In this document: positions 57,656-64,000 of the stretch, piece after piece
How the letters are laid out: each line of letters starts with the position of its first letter
Position numbering within the stretch: position 1 is the stretch's first letter
Origin: Macrostomum hystrix
Taxonomy: Eukaryota > Platyhelminthes > Macrostomidae
Length of the DNA stretch: 64,000 bases
Assembly (NCBI GenBank): GCA_950097015.1
Contig: CATNEN010000012.1
Span: 2,473,501-2,537,500 of the forward strand
Direction of reading: 5' to 3'
Made by a program: the position numbers and the translations under genes
The notes under the pieces: model-generated
Databases searched by the model: none
The model's input: only the letters and a program-made list of their open reading frames with translations
Told to the model about the DNA's origin: nothing

Positions 57656-57657
57656 TG

Positions 57658-57983
57658 TTATAATATAATAATTATAGGAGGGCTGCATGCAATGGTACAT
57701 CATTTGGTGACACTAGACCAGCAGCCAGCGAGGAGGCAATTCTGCCCATTTCGCTGACTCCTGAGCGCACGCTCACACAGGTGAATACATCTGCCCTGAC
57801 TTTCTCATCGTCAGGCAGTGTACACTTTCACTGTGCCTTGGAGGTTGGCCCTTAGGGCGTAAATTGCACGTCAAGCCCCCAAACCTTCTCTCCGCGGCTG
57901 CGCCCCAAATAAAATTGGAATCGAACTTAGGGACCTTGGTGCGAGAGGCAAACGTGTTAGACCACTCTGACACTGACCTCCAA
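57658..57983 (-). mobile_element. tRNA-derived SINE, copy 2
   Basis: On the minus strand the head reads with A box tgtcagagtgg and B box agttcgattcc, then the shared body (gggcgcagccgcggagagaa), and ends with an ATT-rich tail at about 57660-57675. It ends 22 bp before the start codon of the next gene, so its head would lie in that gene's promoter or leader in antisense orientation. Confidence 0.85.
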
Positions 57984-58005
57984 TATATCCTCAGGTCACT
58001 CAGCA

Positions 58006-59379
58006 ATGAGGCATGGCAGTGCTTTGCTGACTACTCTGATTCTAGCAGCGTCGCTGACTGCAGTCTGGGCCTTCCAAGGCGCGGCGGCGGCTCAAACAGA
58101 TTCAGCAGCGTCTGCCGTGCTCTGCCTGACGGGCCGCTGTGACAATCCGAGCGGCTGCAACCACAGCGAGGCGTTTCGACCGCAGCTCTGCCGGCACGGC
58201 TGCACCTCGCTGCTGTACACCGGTTTCGGGGGCCGCCAACTGCTGCTGCATCGACTCTGCGCCAAGCGGCGGCCGGCAGCTTCGGAGTACAATGTCACCA
58301 TCAAGTACTGCCGCAATAGGCCGTTGTGCAATGACCGGCTGGAGATGCGAGAAGGCGGTGTCGGCAGCGAGAGCAGCTCGCCACTGAGCTGCCTGCTCAG
58401 AGATCGATCGGTCCGGTCGGGCAGCCAGGGCTACCCGGTGCGCTGCAAGTCACCGCCCAGCTATGTACACCGCATGTGCATTGTTTACAGCCTGAAGTCG
58501 GAGCGGTCAGCCGAACCAGCCGCATCCGGCGCTCTGTGCTCATTGGACTATCTGCACCTGAACTACCTGGTCAATACCAGCAATCTGCTGCAGTACACCT
58601 CCTACGAGATCAACTGTCGCACCGACTATTGCACCGGATTCGAGAGCTCGTTGGCTGACGGAGGAAGCGGCAGGCTTGGCGGAGGAACCAGCGGACTGCA
58701 GGCTAGAAACGGAGTCGGCGGAGGCGTTGAAGGAGCAGTTATCGATGAAGAGCTGCCGCCGCCGCATCTGTCCACGTCGAGGATTGAATTCGACGATGCG
58801 GCAACGATGATGCGAGTGTTCGCCGGCGTGTCCACGGCCGCCCTGCTGCTGCTGCTGCTGGCAGCGCTGGCCCAGGCGAGGGCAGCGCAATCGGCGTCGG
58901 AATCCACGGCAGCGCCAGCTTTTGTCAGCGTGAACGCAAATGAGCGACAACGACAGCCAAGAAGCCGGCAAAGAACTTCGAATTGGTGCTGGCATGCTCA
59001 TGACAGCACCTGCCCAGCCTGCGGCGGAGCTCGAGCTATTGTCGCCGCTTCCAGCTCGGCTGGCTCGGCCTGCTGCGCAAATCGCGGAACGCCGCCGGCC
59101 TCGGTGCCTTCGGCAGCCAGATTTTTTCACGGCCATATCGACCAAACTATGCGGACCGCTGCGAGCGAGTCGGACCTTACTCGGCAGCTGCAGCAGCAGC
59201 AGCAGCAGCAGCAGTTGGAGCAGCTTCACCAGCCGCTAACGACTAGATCTGCTGTGGCTTCGAGACGCGGACTACAGCTGCAGGTTCACTTTGCCAACAG
59301 CGATGAGAGGGGCGGAGACGATGGAGCCAGCTCTGTGGCAGTGCTGGATAGCTGCGGCGAAGATGAGACCATTGTTTAA
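58006..59379 (+). CDS. Cys-rich type I membrane protein (Ly6/uPAR-like ectodomain, low certainty)
   Basis: A 457-codon uninterrupted frame. Residues 1 to about 23 form a signal peptide. The ectodomain has two Cys clusters: the first (about 38-112) has ten Cys and ends CRNRPLCND, like the C-CN ending of Ly6/uPAR three-finger domains; the second (about 126-206) has six Cys. A hydrophobic helix at about 269-289 (VFAGVSTAALLLLLLAALAQA) is the membrane anchor. The cytoplasmic tail of about 165 residues is low in complexity, with a run of eight Gln. A ligand or role cannot be inferred. The ATG follows atatcctcag by 11 nt, similar in spacing to the SH3 adaptor gene. The tail may be misjoined, since another frame is also open after 58940. 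Confidence 0.65.
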   Translation: MRHGSALLTTLILAASLTAVWAFQGAAAAQTDSAASAVLCLTGRCDNPSGCNHSEAFRPQLCRHGCTSLLYTGFGGRQLLLHRLCAKRRPAASEYNVTIKYCRNRPLCNDRLEMREGGVGSESSSPLSCLLRDRSVRSGSQGYPVRCKSPPSYVHRMCIVYSLKSERSAEPAASGALCSLDYLHLNYLVNTSNLLQYTSYEINCRTDYCTGFESSLADGGSGRLGGGTSGLQARNGVGGGVEGAVIDEELPPPHLSTSRIEFDDAATMMRVFAGVSTAALLLLLLAALAQARAAQSASESTAAPAFVSVNANERQRQPRSRQRTSNWCWHAHDSTCPACGGARAIVAASSSAGSACCANRGTPPASVPSAARFFHGHIDQTMRTAASESDLTRQLQQQQQQQQLEQLHQPLTTRSAVASRRGLQLQVHFANSDERGGDDGASSVAVLDSCGEDETIV

Positions 59380-59489
59380 CATTGAAGCACTGCACTTATT
59401 GAGTAGCATTACAGACTACAGACTGTTTGTTTTAAATTGCTCATGCTGGAGTATGGTAGAACAAGAACAAGTGGGGTAGAGAAAATTAG

Positions 59490-59935
59490 GTGATGGGTGC
59501 CCAGCGGGTTCGAGAAGATGAGGTGGGGGTGTACAGTGGGTTCGAGAAAAGGAGGTGGTGAGTGTCCAGTAGGGTTAGAGAAAATGAGTTGGTGGGTGTT
59601 CAGTAGGGTTCGAGAAAAGGAGGTGGGGGTGTACAGCGTGGGTTCAAGAAAAGGAGGTGGTGGGTGTTCAGTAGGGTTCGAGAAAAGGAGGTGGGGGTGT
59701 ACAGTGGGTTCGAGAAAAGGAGGTGGTGGGTGTCCAGTAGGGTTCGAGAAAAGGAGGTGGGGGGTGCCCAGCGGGTTTGAGAAAATAAGGTGTTGGGTGT
59801 CCAGTAGGGTAGAGAAAATGAGGTGATGGGTGCCTAGTGGGTTCGAGAAAGTGAGGTGGTGGGTGTCCAGTAGGGTAGAGAATATGAGGTGGTGGGTATC
59901 CAGTGTGTTCGAGAAAATGAGTTCGGAGCGCAGTA
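59490..59935. repeat. Minisatellite, about 36-bp unit, 12 diverged copies
   Basis: Units of gttcgagaaaaggaggtggt plus gggtgtccagtaggg with many small indels, starting about 110 bp after the stop codon of the Cys-rich protein and so probably in its 3' UTR or just beyond. Confidence 0.92.
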
Positions 59936-61911
59936 CAATAATTGTTTGCTCTCTGTAAAGTGTAAGAAAGGACAGTGATTTAGGAACGGAAGAAAGGATT
60001 ACACTTTATTGCTGCGGCTCAGTATTTTTAAAAGGCAATCACTGCAATATACACTAGTTAATGCTAGCATTTTTTTGTACAAAGTATGATACTCGATCTC
60101 GGCGCCAGCACTTTTGTCACATTCGACTGCGCATCCTTACCTGCACCTTTAATTAAATATAATTGTTGATCGCCAAGCCAGCAATTACTTCGGGTGTCCC
60201 AAATTTATTTACTCTTCTCGCTAAATTTAACAATATCAACTGCAGCAACAAAACAAACCACCAGTCAGTGACGTGATCTCCTTGGCATTGAATAACAGCG
60301 TCGCAGTGATCTGGCGATGCTCGAAGTCTCGCTTCAGCCACTGCTAATCACTACTTAGTCACTTTTTATCACAAAAAAAACTTTTAAGAGGGGGTGGAAA
60401 TTATTTTCTTAAGCGAATACCAACCTAACAACAGATGACGGTGTTTTAACTTTAAAGTACATGTGTTACTACTATAAATAACCAATGATGTTAATTAGGA
60501 CGTGAAAGAATGAATTGTAAATAGATGATGGATACTTATTATTGCTTCCAGTTTTTGTATCATTTAGCGTGTACAAAATTTCATACAAGGGTGAATCTGA
60601 TTGGCTGATTGACCAACCACCCCAGAGTGTTTCTGCCCCTCTGGCATGGGGTGGGGCTGAACACACTCCCGCCCTATCTCGACAAGCGGCCTGCAATTGG
60701 CTGGGTGCGACTGTCTCTCTTAACCGTGGCGTCAACCCCCACCTAACCTCACTGTGTTTTTTAAGTCGCAAAATAAGAGAAAGGATAACAGTAGATTTTT
60801 ATAGCGTGCGCTGACTAACAATAATGTAATAGAACTACACAGAAAAGTACTTCCTTTCTCTTTTATTTAAATCAAAATATATGTATTAACAGATAAGAAA
60901 CGAGATTTGTGATTAATTTCCTGTGAATACTCGAGGAACAAGTCTTTATTGTGAAATTGTTAGGTGATCGGCGTGTTAAACAAGAAAATATTGGTCACAA
61001 AGACTAGGACTAGTGAATAGAATAAGACGACAAGGGTTCACGTTAGAAATGTACACAGCTATAAAAATTCGAAAAGACTGAATAACATAGGCTACTTTTA
61101 AACTATAGGACAATGCTTTCCATGAAAGAACAGGCAATACCCAGCAAGTATAAAAAGTTAAAAGATAGTTTTAGCAAAAAACAACAACAACAAAAAACAC
61201 CAAAGCATTTTTTTAAACTGTCATACAAACTATACATCAAAGACAGCCTGTGCTTAAGGTTATAATGATGTCATGTGCATGGCTATGATAATTCAGGGAA
61301 ATTTATGACTAACTGATGAACAAACACCACGTTATGCACAGTTAGGTACTGTGCGGACCCAGTTATTATTGTATTAGATAGATTATTGAAAAAACACAAA
61401 AACGGTTGCCAACACAGAAAACTGTAGTTAGGGAACGAAAAAGAACAATTGAATGAATGATATTTAAAACTCTATAATTTTATATTGGCGCCAAATTAGA
61501 ATGCTCTGACTCTACTAGAAGTAGTGAAACGTAAAAACGGTGAGCCAGTTTTGTTATCAAGTGAAGATAATGAACTTTCAGCTCCTACTATCTACTTAAA
61601 CTCGTGTTTTAGTTGAGTTCAATAAATTATTATGAAAGTGAGATAATAGATTTTAAGAGGCGTTTATAAAATCGTACAATAAATGCTATTTCTTGCTTCC
61701 ATTATTTTAGCGACGTCTATGGCCTAACAGTATACCAAGCGTTGCCATATGGATAGAAATGTAATTTTCCTGCAAAAAAACTGGCCTCTAAGTAAAAATG
61801 ACTCACTCATTTGTAAGCTTTTAAGCGGATACGTCGAATTCAATTACTTACTAACACTTGAATAATCAAATTTAGTTTTAACAAAAATAATTCCTAGCCA
61901 GACGCTGTCTG
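59936..61911. other. Intergenic DNA between convergent genes
   Basis: No supported gene. A patch at 60595-60750 is GC-richer and has several CCAAT or ATTGG words. The part next to 61911 should contain the 3' UTR of the ANKRD13-like gene. Confidence 0.5.
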
Positions 61912-62460
61912 TCATTTGTCAGTCTGCGACAACTCCAGCACTCGCCTGAGCTGCTCCTCTTCGTCCTCCTGTTGGCGTCTACGTTCAGCCTCCGCCTGTT
62001 CGCTGAGCCGCATGGCTTCGACTAGTTCAGGATCCATCGCTGCTTGAGGTGTCGGCATCCGAAGCTGCTGCTGTTGCTGCTGCTGACCTTCTGGTTGCTG
62101 TTGAGACTGCTCGCGCAGCAGTTCGTAGGCTGTCAACTGTCGGCTATCATCTGTGGAGCTGCTGCCATTGCCGCTGCTAACATCGGCTCCTTCAACAGCC
62201 GCAGTCAGCAGGGAATCTGCGATAGCCTTCTGCAGATCCGAGTCAGACTGGGCAAGCGCCATCTGCAACAGGTCCTGCTGCTCGTCGAATCCTTCAAACT
62301 GTACATCGTCAGAAGCAGCGGCTAGGTTGTAATAGTCTTCGTCGCGACCCATTGGCGAGAATCGAGGCCGGCGCCTAGGCAGCACAGAGTAGCCGGCGGG
62401 TATGGCGAAGGCCCGGTCGTCTACGGCGCAGTACACGTGATCAGGGCCTTGAGCCTGGTC
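61912..62460 (-). CDS. ANKRD13: Ankyrin repeat domain 13-like protein, last exon (ubiquitin-interacting motifs)
   Basis: Minus-strand terminal exon of 182 codons beginning after atacttag at 62461. The frame is open at the acceptor, so the N-terminal exons, which should encode the ankyrin repeats, lie beyond the window. It opens with AIPAGYSVL and an acidic EDYY stretch as in ANKRD13 proteins. Four ubiquitin-interacting motif candidates follow, each with A-x3-S: DLLQMALAQSDSD, LQKAIADSLL, ELVEAMRLSEQ and, with Val for Ala, LRRVLELSQTD at the very end. Gln-rich linkers separate them. Family members bind Lys63-linked ubiquitin on endocytosed receptors. Matching of four UIMs and C-terminal position supports the call; which paralogue is unknown. 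Confidence 0.78.
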   Translation of the reverse strand, partial: DQAQGPDHVYCAVDDRAFAIPAGYSVLPRRRPRFSPMGRDEDYYNLAAASDDVQFEGFDEQQDLLQMALAQSDSDLQKAIADSLLTAAVEGADVSSGNGSSSTDDSRQLTAYELLREQSQQQPEGQQQQQQQLRMPTPQAAMDPELVEAMRLSEQAEAERRRQQEDEEEQLRRVLELSQTDK

Positions 62461-62484
62461 CTAAGTATGAAGCACAGTGAATGA

Positions 62485-62799
62485 GCAATAATAATAATAA
62501 TTGCAGGAGGGCTGCGGGCAATGGCACATCATTTGGTGACACTAGACCCACAACCAGCGGGAAGGCAATTCTGCCCAATTCGCTGACTCCTGAGCACACA
62601 CGCACGCAGATACGAGATACTGTACGCAGACACACGCTCACACAGGTGTTGTACATCTGCCCTGACTTTCTCATCGTCATACAGTGTACATTTCACTGTG
62701 CCTTGGAGGTTGGCCCTCAAGGGCGTAAATTGCACGACAAGCCCCCAAGCCTTCTCTCCGCGTCTGCGCCCCAAAAAATGTGGCCTCGCCGCTAAAGTA
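62485..62799 (-). mobile_element. tRNA-derived SINE, copy 3, head lost, in an ANKRD13-like intron
   Basis: On the minus strand it holds the shared body (gggcgcagacgcggagagaa), the distal part (cagccctcctgcaatt) and an ATT-repeat tail. The tRNA-like head with A and B boxes is missing: similarity stops at gcggcgaggccacat, exactly where the 32-bp minisatellite begins. Confidence 0.85.
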
Positions 62800-64000
62800 C
62801 TGGATTAACTGAGAGTCACTCTAAACAGACGCTGGATTAACTGAGAGTCACTCTAAACAGGTGCTGGATTAACTGAGAGTCACTCTAAACAAGTGCTGGA
62901 TTAACTGAGAGTCACTCTAAACAGGTGCTGGATTAACTGAGAGTCACTCTAAACAGGTGCTGGATTAACTGAGAGTCACTCTAAACAGGTGCTGGATTAA
63001 CTGAGAGTCACTCTAAACAGGTGCTGGATTAACTGAGAGTCACTCTAAACAGACGCTGGATTAACTGAGAGTCACTCTAAACAGGTGCTGGATTAACTGA
63101 GAGTCACTCTAAACAAGTGCTGGATTAACTGAGAGTCACTCTAAACAGGTGCTGGATTAACTGAGAGTCACTCTAAACAGGTGCTGGATTAACTGAGAGT
63201 CACTCTAAACAAGTGCTGGATTAACTGAGAGTCACTCTAAACAGGTGCTGGATTAACTGAGAGTCACTCTAAACAGGTGCTGGATTAACTGAGAGTCACT
63301 CTAAACAGGTGCTGGATTAACTGAGAGTCACTCTAAACAGGTGCTGGATTAACTGAGAGTCACTCTAAACAGACGCTGGATTAACTGAGAGTCACTCTAA
63401 ACAGGTGCTGGATTAACTGAGAGTCACTCTAAACAAGTGCTGGATTAACTGAGAGTCACTCTAAACAGGTGCTGGATTAACTGAGAGTCACTCTAAACAG
63501 GTGCTGGATTAACTGAGAGTCACTCTAAACAAGTGCTGGATTAACTGAGAGTCACTCTAAACAAGTGCTGGATTAACTGAGAGTCACTCTAAACAAGTGC
63601 TGGATTAACTGAGAGTCACTCTAAACAGGTGCTGGATTAACTGAGAGTCACTCTAAACAAGTGCTGGATTAACTGAGAGTCACTCTAAACAAGTGCTGGA
63701 TTAACTGAGAGTCACTCTAAACAAGTGCTGGATTAACTGAGAGTCACTCTAAACAAGTGCTGGATTAACTGAGAGTCACTCTAAACAGGTGCTGGATTAA
63801 CTGAGAGTCACTCTAAACAGGTGCTGGATTAACTGAGAGTCACTCTAAACAGGTGCTGGATTAACTGAGAGTCACTCTAAACAAGTGCTGGATTAACTGA
63901 GAGTCACTCTAAACAGGTGCTGGATTAACTGAGAGTCACTCTAAACAGGTGCTGGATTAACTGAGAGTCACTCTAAACAGGTGCTGGATTAACTGAGAGT
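62800..64000. repeat. Minisatellite, 32-bp unit, at least 37 copies, cut by the window edge
   Basis: Unit ctggattaactgagagtcac plus tctaaacaggtg, with acaagtg and acagacg variants. It lies upstream of the ANKRD13-like terminal exon and so probably in its last intron. Confidence 0.97.

Overview
This is eukaryotic, animal nuclear DNA. The genes have spliceosomal introns and encode metazoan-type products: a DM-domain (doublesex/mab-3) transcription factor, the cilia protein CFAP57, a CD2AP/CIN85-type SH3 adaptor, an ANKRD13-type ubiquitin-binding protein and a CD20-like tetraspan. GC-rich exons sit in AT-rich, repeat-rich DNA. CFAP57 implies motile cilia. Several start codons lie 1-30 nt after a 3' splice-site-like AG, as expected where mRNAs are trans-spliced to a leader. 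I infer an invertebrate, most plausibly a flatworm or other spiralian, but the species cannot be fixed from this window.

Layout: (1) 1-756, C-terminal exon of a multi-pass membrane protein, + strand. (2) 2575-4550, three-exon tetraspan gene, - strand. (3) 5262-13402, four large minisatellites, the last inside an intron of the next gene. (4) 11677-15608, SH3 adaptor gene, - strand. (5) 15.6-28.3 kb, gene-poor DNA with a 421-bp foldback transposon (17636-18056), a 2.1-kb and a 1.75-kb minisatellite and a long TAGA microsatellite. (6) 28943-34863, a five-exon gene for a protein with two DM domains, + strand; every splice phase agrees and introns 1, 3 and 4 hold minisatellites. (7) 37722-43775, complete eight-exon CFAP57, + strand, minisatellites in introns 2 and 7. 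(8) 44757-49393, an intact-looking Ngaro/PAT-type tyrosine-recombinase retrotransposon, - strand, inserted without target duplication into a 26-bp minisatellite that continues to 52915. (9) 53-58 kb, gene-poor DNA with two tRNA-derived SINEs. (10) 58006-59379, a Cys-rich type I membrane protein. (11) 61912-62460, last exon of an ANKRD13-like gene, - strand, followed by a third SINE copy and a 32-bp minisatellite running off the window.

The genes do not form an operon or pathway. What unites the window is its tandem repeats: adding array lengths, about one third of it is minisatellite, and most multi-exon genes carry at least one array in an intron. The most notable observations are a textbook -1 ribosomal frameshift signal joining gag-like and RT reading frames in the retrotransposon, its TSD-free insertion with identical split repeats, the double-DM transcription factor, and intronic minisatellites whose every unit carries a 3' splice-site-like motif.
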